A stretch of 64,000 nucleotides of DNA from Leeia aquatica. Lineage in GTDB: Bacteria; Pseudomonadota; Gammaproteobacteria; Burkholderiales; Leeiaceae. The notes beneath the pieces are model-generated. The model was not told where the DNA came from. It saw only the letters and a program-made list of their open reading frames with translations, and did no database searches. Position numbers and translations under genes: made by a program. The DNA lies in the NCBI RefSeq assembly GCF_012641365.1, contig NZ_JABAIM010000002.1, positions 434,001 through 498,000 of the forward strand, in the 5' to 3' direction. Positions 51,340 to 59,853 of this stretch are shown one piece after another (the first letter of the stretch is position 1; each line of letters opens with the position of its first letter).

Positions 51340-52728
51340 TTACAGGGCTTTCAGGTGGAAGGACTTCGGCCGGGTCAGGTGCTCATAGCCCACCGCGGAG
51401 AGCGTCGCGCCACGACCGGTGTTCTTCACCCCGGTCCAGGCCAGCGCCGGGTCCAGATAGTCACAACGGTTCATGAACACCGTGCCGGTCTCCAGCCGGT
51501 CGCCCAGTGCCAGCGCGGTGGCTTCGTCCTGGGTGAAGATGGACGCCGTCAGGCCGTAGGGGCTGTCGTTCATCAGATGCACGGCTTCGTCATCCGTGCT
51601 GACGGCCATGATGCCCACCACCGGGCCAAAGCACTCGTCGTTCATCAGCTGCATGGTGTGGTCGACATTGACGAACACTTGCGGCGCGACAAACGCCGTA
51701 CCTTCCTGATCTTTCGGGAATTCACGCGGGTCAATCAGCGCCTTGGCCCCCTTGGCCAGCGCATCTGCCGTCACCGCACGAACGGCATTGGCTGCAGATA
51801 CACGCACCACCGGACCCAGCGTGGTGTTTGGGTCCATTGGGTCGCCCAGCACATAGGTGCGGGTCAGGGCGACCGCCTTGTCGACAAACTGCTGGAACAG
51901 CGACTGGTGGACATAGATGCGCTGAATGCCGCAGCAGCTTTGCCCGGAATTGAAGAAAGCACCGTCTACCAGGGTTTCTACGGCGTGATCCAGATTGGCA
52001 TCCGCCCGCACATAGGCCGGGTCATTTCCACCCAGCTCCAGACCGACGTGAATGAAGCGACCGGCAGCCGCCTGCTCCACCGCCTCGCCCCCGGCCACCG
52101 AGCCGGTAAAGCAGACGGCATTGACCTCCTTGGCCTTGATCAGGCTTTGCGTACCGGCGTGATCGGTATGCACGAATTGCAGCAAGCCATCCGGCAGCCC
52201 CACGTTGGCAAAGGCTTCAACAATGCGCTCAGCCGCCAGCGGCGTCTGCGCCGAATGCTTGAGGATCACCGCGTTACCGGCCATCAGTGCCGGGACGATG
52301 GCATTCACTGCGGTCAGCAGCGGATAGTTCCAGGGCGCAATCACCAGCACCACCCCGACCGGCTCGCGGCGGATGAAGCGGTTAAACCCGTCGATGGCAG
52401 CAGGCTTGACATCCTGCAGCGCGGAATCGGCGATTGAGATCATGTGGCGGGCACGGGCCTCGAATCCGGCCACCTCGCCCGGGGTATAGCGGATCGGGCG
52501 GCCCATCTGCCGGGTCAACTCGGCGGCAATCTCATCCTTGCGGGCCACAAAGGCATCCACGCCCTTGCCGACCTTGCTGGCGCGATCTGCCACAGAGGCC
52601 TGTTTCCAGGCTGCCTGGGCTTGCACCGCACGCTGCAGCGCACTGTGCAACTGGGCGGCGGTGGCATAGGCACGCTGAACGGCCACACTGCCGTCCGCCG
52701 GATTGATGGTGGTGAATTCTGTCGTCAT
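51340..52728 (-). CDS. NAD(P)-dependent aldehyde dehydrogenase
   Basis: The start is at 52728, preceded by GAGGAAAG; the upstream open frame is not used. The 462-residue protein has I-A-P-W-N-Y-P-L near 135, the F-T-G-S-V-A-G cofactor loop, the catalytic Glu in L-E-L-G-G-N-D-P, and the catalytic Cys in N-S-G-Q-S-C-C-G-I-Q-R. The length and G-Q-S-C-C-G fit the succinate-semialdehyde/gamma-glutamyl-aldehyde branch. It would oxidise the aldehyde formed by the alcohol dehydrogenase. Confidence 0.9.
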   Translation of the reverse strand: MTTEFTTINPADGSVAVQRAYATAAQLHSALQRAVQAQAAWKQASVADRASKVGKGVDAFVARKDEIAAELTRQMGRPIRYTPGEVAGFEARARHMISIADSALQDVKPAAIDGFNRFIRREPVGVVLVIAPWNYPLLTAVNAIVPALMAGNAVILKHSAQTPLAAERIVEAFANVGLPDGLLQFVHTDHAGTQSLIKAKEVNAVCFTGSVAGGEAVEQAAAGRFIHVGLELGGNDPAYVRADANLDHAVETLVDGAFFNSGQSCCGIQRIYVHQSLFQQFVDKAVALTRTYVLGDPMDPNTTLGPVVRVSAANAVRAVTADALAKGAKALIDPREFPKDQEGTAFVAPQVFVNVDHTMQLMNDECFGPVVGIMAVSTDDEAVHLMNDSPYGLTASIFTQDEATALALGDRLETGTVFMNRCDYLDPALAWTGVKNTGRGATLSAVGYEHLTRPKSFHLKAL

Positions 52729-52751
52729 GCTTTCCTCGATCAACAAAACGG

Positions 52752-52804
52752 ACCGGCAACACCGTGCTGCCGGTCTGCTGAGTCTGGCCACCCGGCTGGG
52801 TGGC
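52752..52804 (-). repeat. Two hairpins after the glutamine-synthetase-like gene
   Basis: GCCACCC (52787-52793) with GGGTGGC (52798-52804) and ACCGGCA (52752-52758) with TGCCGGT (52768-52774) form two perfect 7-bp stems between the stop of the ligase gene and the start of the aldehyde dehydrogenase gene. They may tune mRNA decay or read-through. Confidence 0.5.
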
Positions 52805-52809
52805 GATGC

Positions 52810-54192
52810 TCAGATGATTTCAAAATAACGCTGCAGTTCCCAGTCGGTCACGTGGCGGCGGAACTCGCGCTCTTCCCATTCGCGGGTAGCGGCAAAGTGG
52901 TCCACAAACGCATCACCGAACAGCACGCGGGCGGCTTCACTGCCCTTGAAGCGTTGCGCGGCTTCCCACAGGGTATTTGGCAGCTTGAGGTGATCGGGGA
53001 ACTGTTGGGTATAGGCATTGCCCACCACCATCGGTTCCGGTTCCAGTTGTTGTTCAATACCGTACAGCCCCGCGCCCAGTGCGGCAGACAACGCGATATA
53101 CGGGTTGGCGTCCGCCGAGCCGATCCGCACTTCCATGCGCTGCGACTTGTCGGAACCCGGAATCAGCCGCAAAGCGGTGGTACGGTTGTCGAGCGACCAG
53201 GTGGAATCCAGCGGGGCCCAGTAGCCCGGTACCAGGCGGGAGTAGCTGTTGACGGTGGCCGCGAACATGGACATGAACTCCGGCAGGTAACGCTGCACGC
53301 CTGCCATGAAGTGGCGCTGGGTCTTGCTCATGCCGTACTGCTGGCTCGGATCGTAGAAGGCCGACTTGCCACTGTTGCGATCGCGCAGCGAGAGGTGGAT
53401 GTGACCGCTCTGCCCCGGGTAGTTGTGCGACCATTTGGCCATGAAGGTGGCCATCAGGTCGTTGCGCTGCGCCAGTACCTTGCAGAAGGTCTTGAACAGG
53501 AAGGCCTTGTCGGCGGCCGCACCGGCTTCATCCACGCCGATGGCCGCTTCCAGCACGCCCGGGCCGGTTTCGGTATGCAGCCCTTCAATCGACATGTCCA
53601 TGTCTTCACTCAGCTTGAGCAGCTGGTGATAGAAATCGCTTTCCACGGTGCTGCGCAGGACGGAATAACCAAAGTAGCCCGGGGTCCACGGCGTCAGGTT
53701 CTGGTAATTCTTGGCCCGCACCGACTCCGGGGTTTCCTTGAACATGAAGAATTCGTACTCCAGCGCGGAGTAGGCGTCATAGCCCATGTCTTCAGCGCGC
53801 TTGAGCACCCGCTGCAGCAGGTTACGCGGGCACACTGTAGCCGCTTCTTCCACAAACTCGCACAGGAAGAACAGCATGTTCTGGCCGTTGACCTGCTCCA
53901 GCGGCAGCTCGCGGCAGGTTTCCGGCAGGATGCGTACCATGGCATCCGGGTAGGCGGTGTGCCAGCCGGTGTACTGGACGTTGTCGTACAGCTGGTCGTT
54001 CAAATCCCAGCCCAACACCACATTACAGAACCCAAAGCCGGACTTGAGGGCAGAAATGAATTTGTCCTTGGCCAGGTATTTGCCGCGCATGATGCCGTCG
54101 ATATCCGACAGGCCCACCTTGACGTGGGTCAGGCCACGCGCTTCGATCAGCCGGATTGCATCTTCTGCGGTTTTGACTTCACGTGCTTGCAT
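52810..54192 (-). CDS. Glutamine-synthetase-like gamma-glutamyl ligase
   Basis: The 460-residue protein has the GS N-terminal beta-grasp region (V-G-L-S-D-I-D-G-I-M-R-G-K-Y), the metal-binding E-Y-E-F-F-M-F, G-L-H-T-E-T-G-P-G-V-L-E, H-I-H-L-S-L, N-S-Y-S-R-L-V-P-G-Y-W-A-P, N-R-T-T-A-L-R and R-I-G-S-A-D-A-N-P-Y. The sequence around V-L-G-W-D and N-S-Y-S-R-L resembles PuuA/IpuC-type ligases more than GlnA. These join glutamate to an amine with ATP. It heads the operon with ALDH and ADH, and is divergent from the APC permease. Confidence 0.88.
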   Translation of the reverse strand: MQAREVKTAEDAIRLIEARGLTHVKVGLSDIDGIMRGKYLAKDKFISALKSGFGFCNVVLGWDLNDQLYDNVQYTGWHTAYPDAMVRILPETCRELPLEQVNGQNMLFFLCEFVEEAATVCPRNLLQRVLKRAEDMGYDAYSALEYEFFMFKETPESVRAKNYQNLTPWTPGYFGYSVLRSTVESDFYHQLLKLSEDMDMSIEGLHTETGPGVLEAAIGVDEAGAAADKAFLFKTFCKVLAQRNDLMATFMAKWSHNYPGQSGHIHLSLRDRNSGKSAFYDPSQQYGMSKTQRHFMAGVQRYLPEFMSMFAATVNSYSRLVPGYWAPLDSTWSLDNRTTALRLIPGSDKSQRMEVRIGSADANPYIALSAALGAGLYGIEQQLEPEPMVVGNAYTQQFPDHLKLPNTLWEAAQRFKGSEAARVLFGDAFVDHFAATREWEEREFRRHVTDWELQRYFEII

Positions 54193-54652
54193 TGCTCACT
54201 CTTCCTTTGGCATCCACCGGTTTTGATTGGTGTGGGGGTCGCCCCTTGTTCGGGCTGTTGGAGGGCATGTTAGTCAGCGCAAGAATGGGCCGCCAACAAG
54301 TATCGTGCCCTCTAATTGAGGTCATTAGCCGCCCTAATCCCGACAGCATGGCTGGCTATTCATGTTGCTCAGCAGCATCATCGCCGACTCTTATGTCGGG
54401 CATTAACGCAATTAATGTTCATTGTCAGCCGTTGGTACCCCTTGCACACTTGCCCTGCGAAATCGGCCGCGTGCCGGTATCCGTTGCCATCAAAAGACTC
54501 AACATTTGCAGCAAGGGAGAAATCAGGGAGACATCAGCCCGCGAGTTGCACCGGAGCGCCAAGCAGGCGGCAAGCCCTGCAGCGTTCCCGCAGTAAAGGA
54601 TCACCAAGAGACCCATCTGCCCACGTCAAGCAACAGCAACAAGAGGATGACC
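54193..54652. other. Divergent regulatory region of the amine cluster
   Basis: This 460-base region lies between the starts of the ligase and permease genes and contains no gene I can support. The most notable element is CATTAA-CGCAA-TTAATG (54401-54417), a perfect 6-base dyad with 5-base spacer. The last part contains the ribosome binding site AGAGGA of the permease. Both promoters must lie here, but I cannot assign -35/-10 boxes safely. Confidence 0.5.
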
Positions 54653-56230
54653 ATGAGTACAGAACACAAGTCAGGTGCTGCAGCCGCAGCCGACGACGAC
54701 GTCAAGCTGCTTCACAGCATGGGGTATGCGCAAGAACTGGCACGCACCATGAGTGGTTTTTCCAACTTCGCCATTTCCTTTTCCATCATCTGTATCCTGG
54801 CCGGTGGCATTACCGCCTTCCAGGGGGGCCTGAGTGCCGGAGGCGGTGCCTCTATTGGTATCGGCTGGCCGGTCGGCGCGCTGTTTGCGCTGGTGGTGGC
54901 GGCCGCCATGGCGCAAATTTCCTCCTCCTACCCCACCTCCGGTGGCCTGTATCACTGGGGCTCCATCCTGGGCGGCAAGGGTTATGGCTGGGCGACGGCC
55001 TGGTTCAACCTGCTGGGCCTGATTTTTGTGGTGGCCTCGGTGAATTTCGGTGTCTATGACCCCTTCTTCACCACCTTCATTGCCCCACTTCTCGGCATCA
55101 GCAGTGAAACCCTGACCGGGCACGTGCTGCAATTGGGCAGCTGGAAGATCAATCTGTTCCAGACCGGCTTCATTGCTGCGGTGACCGCCAGCCAGGCGCT
55201 GCTCAATCACATGGGCATCAAGATCACCACCAAGCTCACCGACCTGTCCGGTTACCTGATCTTTGTAGTGGCACTGGTGCTGACCGTGTCGCTGCTGGCC
55301 TTCTCCAAGACGCCGCTGGACTTCTCGCGCCTGTTCACCTTCACCAATCTGTCTGGCACTGAGGGTAGCTGGTGGCCGCAGAATGCCAACAGTGGCATGG
55401 TGTTCCTCTCCGGCCTGCTGCTGACCATCTATACCATTACCGGCTTCGATGCCTCAGCTCATACGTCCGAAGAAACCCATAACGCCTCGGCAAACGTGCC
55501 TAAGGGTATTTTGCGCTCGGTGATGTGGTCAGCGCTGTTCGGTTACATCATGATCTGCTCGTTTGTGCTGGTGATGCCGGACATTCCGAAGGGTGTGGCA
55601 CAAGGTGCAGGCTTCCTCAGCTCGCTGCTGGATACCGTGCCGCACGGCCTCAAGGTGGCGCTGGGCATTGGCCTGTTCGTGGTCAACTACATCTGCGGCC
55701 TGGCCTGCCTGACCTCCACCTCGCGCATGATGTACGCTTTTGCCCGTGATGGCGGCCTGCCAGCGTCGCATACCCTGAAGCAGGTACACCACCACTATCG
55801 CACTCCGGTGACCGCCATCTGGGTCAGCGCAGCGCTGGCGTTTGTGGCTACCCTGTATGGCGATGCCTTCGTGGTACTGTCCACCGGCTGCGCCGTGTTC
55901 CTGTACATCTCCTACGTAATGCCGGTTGCGGCAGGCATTTTTGCTGAAGGCAAAACCTGGACCACCAAAGGCCCGTTCAACCTGGGCAGCTGGTCCAAGC
56001 CGATCGCGGTACTGGCTACTTTGGGTGGCGCAACCCTGGTGTTTGTCGGCGTACAGCCGCCGAACGACAAGGTGTTGTATCTGACCCTGGGCCTGTGCGC
56101 CGTGATGCTGGTGTTCTGGTGGGCGCTGGGTGAGCGTAACCGCTTCAAGGGCCCGCCGATCGGTGATACTGCCGCCAAGCGTGCGGATGCCATTCACCGC
56201 ATCGAAGAGAGCTTCGACGAAACCGCCTGA
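54653..56230 (+). CDS. APC-superfamily amino acid/amine permease
   Basis: The ATG at 54653 is preferred because AGAGGA lies 6 bases upstream. The 525-residue protein has about 12 transmembrane helices, with F-S-N-F-A-I-S-F-S-I-I in helix 1, the P-T-S-G-G-L-Y-H-W loop of the amino acid-choline transporter (ACT) family, and G-F-D-A-S-A-H-T-S-E-E-T in helix 6 region. ACT members import choline, GABA, ethanolamine or amino acids. It is divergent from the ligase operon and is probably the uptake step. Confidence 0.88.
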   Translation: MSTEHKSGAAAAADDDVKLLHSMGYAQELARTMSGFSNFAISFSIICILAGGITAFQGGLSAGGGASIGIGWPVGALFALVVAAAMAQISSSYPTSGGLYHWGSILGGKGYGWATAWFNLLGLIFVVASVNFGVYDPFFTTFIAPLLGISSETLTGHVLQLGSWKINLFQTGFIAAVTASQALLNHMGIKITTKLTDLSGYLIFVVALVLTVSLLAFSKTPLDFSRLFTFTNLSGTEGSWWPQNANSGMVFLSGLLLTIYTITGFDASAHTSEETHNASANVPKGILRSVMWSALFGYIMICSFVLVMPDIPKGVAQGAGFLSSLLDTVPHGLKVALGIGLFVVNYICGLACLTSTSRMMYAFARDGGLPASHTLKQVHHHYRTPVTAIWVSAALAFVATLYGDAFVVLSTGCAVFLYISYVMPVAAGIFAEGKTWTTKGPFNLGSWSKPIAVLATLGGATLVFVGVQPPNDKVLYLTLGLCAVMLVFWWALGERNRFKGPPIGDTAAKRADAIHRIEESFDETA

Positions 56231-56253
56231 GTACGCCCCTGTCGCACTCATGC

Positions 56254-56282
56254 CACAACGCCCTGCCCTGCAGGGCGTTGTG
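56254..56282. terminator. Terminator between convergent genes
   Basis: CACAACGCCCTG (56254-56265) and CAGGGCGTTGTG (56271-56282) form a perfect 12-bp stem with a 5-base loop. It lies between the permease stop and the end of the convergent gene. Confidence 0.8.
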
Positions 56283-56290
56283 CTTTGTAC

Positions 56291-57106
56291 TTACTGCTTC
56301 AGCAGCGTCCCTACTGAGACATGCGGCCAGTCGATGCCCGCAAAGTGGAGGATCACGGTCTGGGTGTACTGCAGCTGCATGAAGCGCTTGCCATCCGGCT
56401 GCTCCACCGTCTCAATCCAGAAAATGGTATCCACCCGGTTGGCATTGGCATTGCTGACAATAAAGGGAATATTCACCACCCCACCCTGCTGGGTGCTGCT
56501 CAGGCTGAGGGTGGTGGTGCTGACGATGTTCTGCTCCTTGATGGCATCTACCAGCGAGGCATTCGGGTTGCTAACCTGAAAGCCTGGCGGGACCGGTGCC
56601 GTCTGGTAAGGGTCCAGATAACCCAGCGGAAAAGGGGTAGGTCCGGTGGGCGTGGTGCTGACCGGCTGAATCTGCGGCGGCCCGGCATGGCTCAGCGCAT
56701 TGCCGACCACCAGCATGGAATCCCCATGGGGAATGGTGGCCTGACGCACCACAGTAGGCGGCTCCGCCGGTGCGGTGGTGGAAGGCACATTCAGCCACAG
56801 CCCCGGCTCCAGATGCAGCAGCTCATTGCTGCTGGCATCGTTGACCCGCTGGAAATAGGTCAAACAGCCCATCTCGATGTCCCCTTGCAGGGAACCCCGG
56901 TTCGGGATCGGTGCCCCCACCGGGGTAAACACCAGCGATTCTTTGGTGGCATTGATCTTCAGCCGGAAAATGCTATTGCCCGCCTTGTTGGGCAGGGCAA
57001 TCAGGTTAAAGCCATTGCCGATCCAGGTACCGGCCAGTTCGGCCAGCAGGCCTAGCGGATCGGCTGCCGGGTTGGTGGGCGCACTTGCGCGCAGGGTGGT
57101 CGCCAT
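56291..57106 (-). CDS. Nitrobindin/lipocalin-like protein
   Basis: The 271-residue protein starts with L-G-L-L-A-E-L-A-G-T-W-I-G-N-G-F-N-L-I near residue 18, the L-x-G-x-W-x-G-x-G pattern of nitrobindin (THAP4-like, heme-binding FABP-like barrel). The body is beta-rich with Asn/Pro-rich linkers near 165-190; the C-terminal part returns to strands (T-I-F-W-I-E-T-V). There is no signal peptide. Heme binding is an inference from the fold; the histidine ligand is not certain. Confidence 0.65.
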   Translation of the reverse strand: MATTLRASAPTNPAADPLGLLAELAGTWIGNGFNLIALPNKAGNSIFRLKINATKESLVFTPVGAPIPNRGSLQGDIEMGCLTYFQRVNDASSNELLHLEPGLWLNVPSTTAPAEPPTVVRQATIPHGDSMLVVGNALSHAGPPQIQPVSTTPTGPTPFPLGYLDPYQTAPVPPGFQVSNPNASLVDAIKEQNIVSTTTLSLSSTQQGGVVNIPFIVSNANANRVDTIFWIETVEQPDGKRFMQLQYTQTVILHFAGIDWPHVSVGTLLKQ

Positions 57107-57218
57107 GAGGATGCTCCTGAGTGAGGGCGGGGGTGCCCGCCTTCAGCCTAGGCAAGCCTCCGTCAAGCTCAAGGAGATGACCGACAGCCGGTCCACAATC
57201 TGGACCAAGGAACAGGGG

Positions 57219-58313
57219 TCAGGCTTCCAGCGCGCGCCGGATCACCTGATTGAACGGCCCAATCCACTCGGGGGCAAACTGATTGTCACAGGCATTGATC
57301 TCGGCAATGGCACGCAAGGCCGAGCGATTTTGCCCGCGGTGCCGGTGCTTCTGCATCACGGCCTCGAAGGCATCGACAATCGCCAGCAGCCGGGCGCCAT
57401 TGCAAATGGCTTCATGCGGCAGCCGGTTCGGATAGCCGGCACCATCCGGCATCTCATGATGCTGCAACACCATTTGTGCCGCATCCTGCCAGCCTTCTAC
57501 CCGGGCCAACCACTCAGCGGCAAACCCCGGGTGAGTGTGCAGCGCCTGCCGGTCCGCGTCGGTCAGCCGCTCCACCTTCAGCCATACCGATTCCGGCAGG
57601 AACATCATGCCGATATCGTGGATATACACCGCAGCCTCCAGCTGCACCGGATCAATCAGGTTGCCTGCCTCGCGGTTGGTATCCTGCGCCAGACGCAGGT
57701 TGCGGGCCGTGCGCCCGCGCAGCAAAGGCGAGCGGCTCTCCAGCTGCAAAGCCAGACTGCGGAAGAAACGCAGGTCCTCCGCCACCCGCTCCGCACTCTT
57801 GGGGATGACCGAGCCACCCCGTGACGGCAGGCTGACCTGGGTTGGCCGAAAGCCGGTGACCGCTTCAATCAGCCCGGCCGCGGCAAGGTCCATCTGCCCC
57901 GCAGTTTGCGCGGCCAGTCGCTGCAACGCTTGCAGCAAGGCGGCCAGCCGCAGGCTTTCCAGCGGCTTGCGCTGCAGCAGCGCTTCCACCGCCATTTCCA
58001 TTCGGTCCACCGCCAGCAGGATGGCCTCACCCAGCAGCTCACTGAACAGCAGCTCGCCACTGCGCAAGCGCGCCAGCACGGATTCGATCGGGTGCGCCAG
58101 CTCCACCGCCCACTCCACCCGGCACAGCGCCGCATCGCCTTTGATGTTATGGAAGGCGCGGAACAGCTCGACCAAAGGCATGGGTTCTGCAGGGTTGCGC
58201 TTAAGCCGTGCCACTTCACGCTCAATGGTGGTGGCATGATCCGCCAATCCTTCACGGAAATCCTGCAGACCTGCCGCATCCAGCACCAGCAAATGGTTCC
58301 AGTCCAACCCCAC
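57219..58313 (-). CDS. Hpt domain plus HD-GYP protein
   Basis: The 364-residue protein begins with an Hpt-like helical domain (1-115) with the phosphorelay motif A-F-H-N-I-K-G-D at His55. A linker follows, then a domain with HD (232-233 in I-H-D-I-G), H-T-H-P-G-F near 259-264, H-H-E-M-P-D-G-A-G-Y-P (285-295) and A-I-V-D-A-F-E-A, the HD-GYP set. HD-GYP enzymes degrade c-di-GMP to GMP. The Hpt in place of a receiver domain suggests a direct link to a phosphorelay. No kinase is adjacent. Confidence 0.85.
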   Translation of the reverse strand: MGLDWNHLLVLDAAGLQDFREGLADHATTIEREVARLKRNPAEPMPLVELFRAFHNIKGDAALCRVEWAVELAHPIESVLARLRSGELLFSELLGEAILLAVDRMEMAVEALLQRKPLESLRLAALLQALQRLAAQTAGQMDLAAAGLIEAVTGFRPTQVSLPSRGGSVIPKSAERVAEDLRFFRSLALQLESRSPLLRGRTARNLRLAQDTNREAGNLIDPVQLEAAVYIHDIGMMFLPESVWLKVERLTDADRQALHTHPGFAAEWLARVEGWQDAAQMVLQHHEMPDGAGYPNRLPHEAICNGARLLAIVDAFEAVMQKHRHRGQNRSALRAIAEINACDNQFAPEWIGPFNQVIRRALEA

Positions 58314-58350
58314 TCCCTTCTGCGGCAGCCCGATCAGTGCTGCCGCATGA

Positions 58351-58794
58351 TCATTCGGCGCGGATCATCAGGATCGGCGTCACGGCCATGCGCATCACCC
58401 CCTCGGCCACGCTCCCCAGCAGCAAATGATCAAAGCCACGTTTGCCATGGGTACCCATCACCACAATATCCGCATTCCAGGCCTTGGCATCGTCCACGAT
58501 CACACGGGAAATCCGTTCGCCATAGGTTTGATGCAGTTCGCTGTCCACTTGCACACCGGCTGCCTTGACTTCAGCTTCCGCCGTGGCCAAGACCTTGCGC
58601 CCGGCCTCCAGCAAGCTTTTCTGCAACTCGGAGGTATCAATGAACTCTGCGCCCCCCCAGAAAAACTGTGCCAGATCCACCACGTGTACCAGGCGCACCA
58701 CGGCATGCTGGTCCTGCGCAAAGCGCACTGCCTCCTTCAGGGCTGCTGCAGAGGTGGTGCTGTCATCTACCGGTACAAAGATACGCTGATACAT
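58351..58794 (-). CDS. Universal stress protein, UspA family
   Basis: The start is at 58794 with AGGAGG 5 bases upstream. The 147-residue protein has M-Y-Q-R-I-F-V-P-V-D-D-S at the N-terminus, and the ATP-binding motif G-T-H-G-K-R-G-F-D-H-L-L-L-G-S-V-A-E near 116-133, so it is of the ATP-binding type. It is probably cytoplasmic and acts in general stress survival. It lies 37 bases upstream of the HD-GYP gene on the same strand. Confidence 0.92.
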   Translation of the reverse strand: MYQRIFVPVDDSTTSAAALKEAVRFAQDQHAVVRLVHVVDLAQFFWGGAEFIDTSELQKSLLEAGRKVLATAEAEVKAAGVQVDSELHQTYGERISRVIVDDAKAWNADIVVMGTHGKRGFDHLLLGSVAEGVMRMAVTPILMIRAE

Positions 58795-58996
58795 ATCGAC
58801 CTCCTGTTCACACATTGACCATTCCAGCCTATGCCTGCCCTCGACTTCATGTCTTGATCCAGGTCAGCCGAAACCACGTCCAGCGAGGAGATGCCCATAT
58901 CTCAGTACAGGTTACCCCGCCAGGAAAAGCAAGCAAAGATTGCCAAGCACCCGCAGGATGCTACACTGGCAGCTATCCGGATTACCCGTGGTTTCC

Positions 58997-59434
58997 ATGC
59001 CCAAACTGACCTTGCCTGCCCTGACCCGACATGACTTTCAGACCGAGATGCCGGTCTGCATCCAGCATGTCAACTATGGCAAGCACTTGGGGCATGATGC
59101 ACTGGTCTCGCTGCTGCATGAGGCGCGAGTCCGCTTTCTGCACAGCCTCGGCCACACCGAGCTGAAAATCGGTGACGCCGGGCTGATCCTGCGTGACCTC
59201 GCCGTGCAATATCTGGCTGAAGCCTTCCATGGCGACCTGCTGCGCTTTCAACTGGCCGTTACCGAATGGCACCCGCATGGCTTTGAGTTGACGTATCAGG
59301 TCAGCCATGCCGCGAGCCGACAGCCAGTGGCCCGTGCACGAACCACCATGGTCTGCTTTGACTACACCAGCCGCAAGCCCCTGCGCCTGCCTGCTGACTT
59401 CCAAGCCCTGTTCCCCCCGTTGGAGACTGCCTGA
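58997..59434 (+). CDS. Thioesterase-like hot-dog protein (4HBT/YbgC type)
   Basis: I use the ATG at 58997. The 145-residue protein has a hot-dog fold with H-V-N-Y-G-K-H-L-G-H-D-A-L-V-S-L-L-H-E-A-R near 26-46, like the YbgC consensus but with Asn/Gly variations, and V-A-R-A-R-T-T-M-V-C-F-D-Y in the last strands. It probably hydrolyses an acyl-CoA thioester in the cytoplasm. It is the first of four closely packed genes and directly abuts the next. Confidence 0.78.
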   Translation: MPKLTLPALTRHDFQTEMPVCIQHVNYGKHLGHDALVSLLHEARVRFLHSLGHTELKIGDAGLILRDLAVQYLAEAFHGDLLRFQLAVTEWHPHGFELTYQVSHAASRQPVARARTTMVCFDYTSRKPLRLPADFQALFPPLETA

Positions 59435-59851
59435 ATGAAACATTACGCCTTGAACAGCCCGGAAGCCATGGCACGCATCCTGGCGATGATGATCATCACC
59501 GATGCCGATGTGCACCCCCATGAAATCGAGCTGCTGGACGAGCTGAACATTTATGATGTGATCGGCATCAGCCGGGAAAGTTTTACCCAGGTGTTCCATG
59601 ACTACCTGGGCGACCTGTCGGACGAAATGGATGCCGAGGGTCACGTCCAGCTGGTATCCAGCGCGCGGCTCGACGAGATGCTGGACTGCGTCACCGACCC
59701 GAAGAAGCGCTTGCTGACCGCTGCCATACTGCTGGATATCAGCAAGAGCGATCACGACCTGTCAGAAGTGGAAATTGCCGTATTTCAACACATACTCGCT
59801 CACTGGCACATCACACTGGATGACATCCAGTCTGCGATGTCGGAGCTGTAA
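59435..59851 (+). CDS. TerB-like helical protein
   Basis: The ATG immediately follows the previous stop. The 138-residue, acidic, all-helical protein has the TerB-like plan: I-I-T-D-A-D-V-H-P-H-E-I-E-L-L near 21-35, in which Asp and Glu side chains bind metal in TerB, and I-S-K-S-D-H-D-L-S-E-V-E as a second such segment. TerB-like domains occur in tellurite resistance proteins and DnaJ partners. Its place in front of a MoxR ATPase suggests a joint chaperone role. Confidence 0.65.
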   Translation: MKHYALNSPEAMARILAMMIITDADVHPHEIELLDELNIYDVIGISRESFTQVFHDYLGDLSDEMDAEGHVQLVSSARLDEMLDCVTDPKKRLLTAAILLDISKSDHDLSEVEIAVFQHILAHWHITLDDIQSAMSEL

Positions 59852-59853
59852 GC

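Noticed and set aside
49537-54273. Plus-strand frames of 300-600 codons opposite the amine catabolism operon
   Set aside because: They lie antisense to genes with clear catalytic motifs and have no family features of their own.
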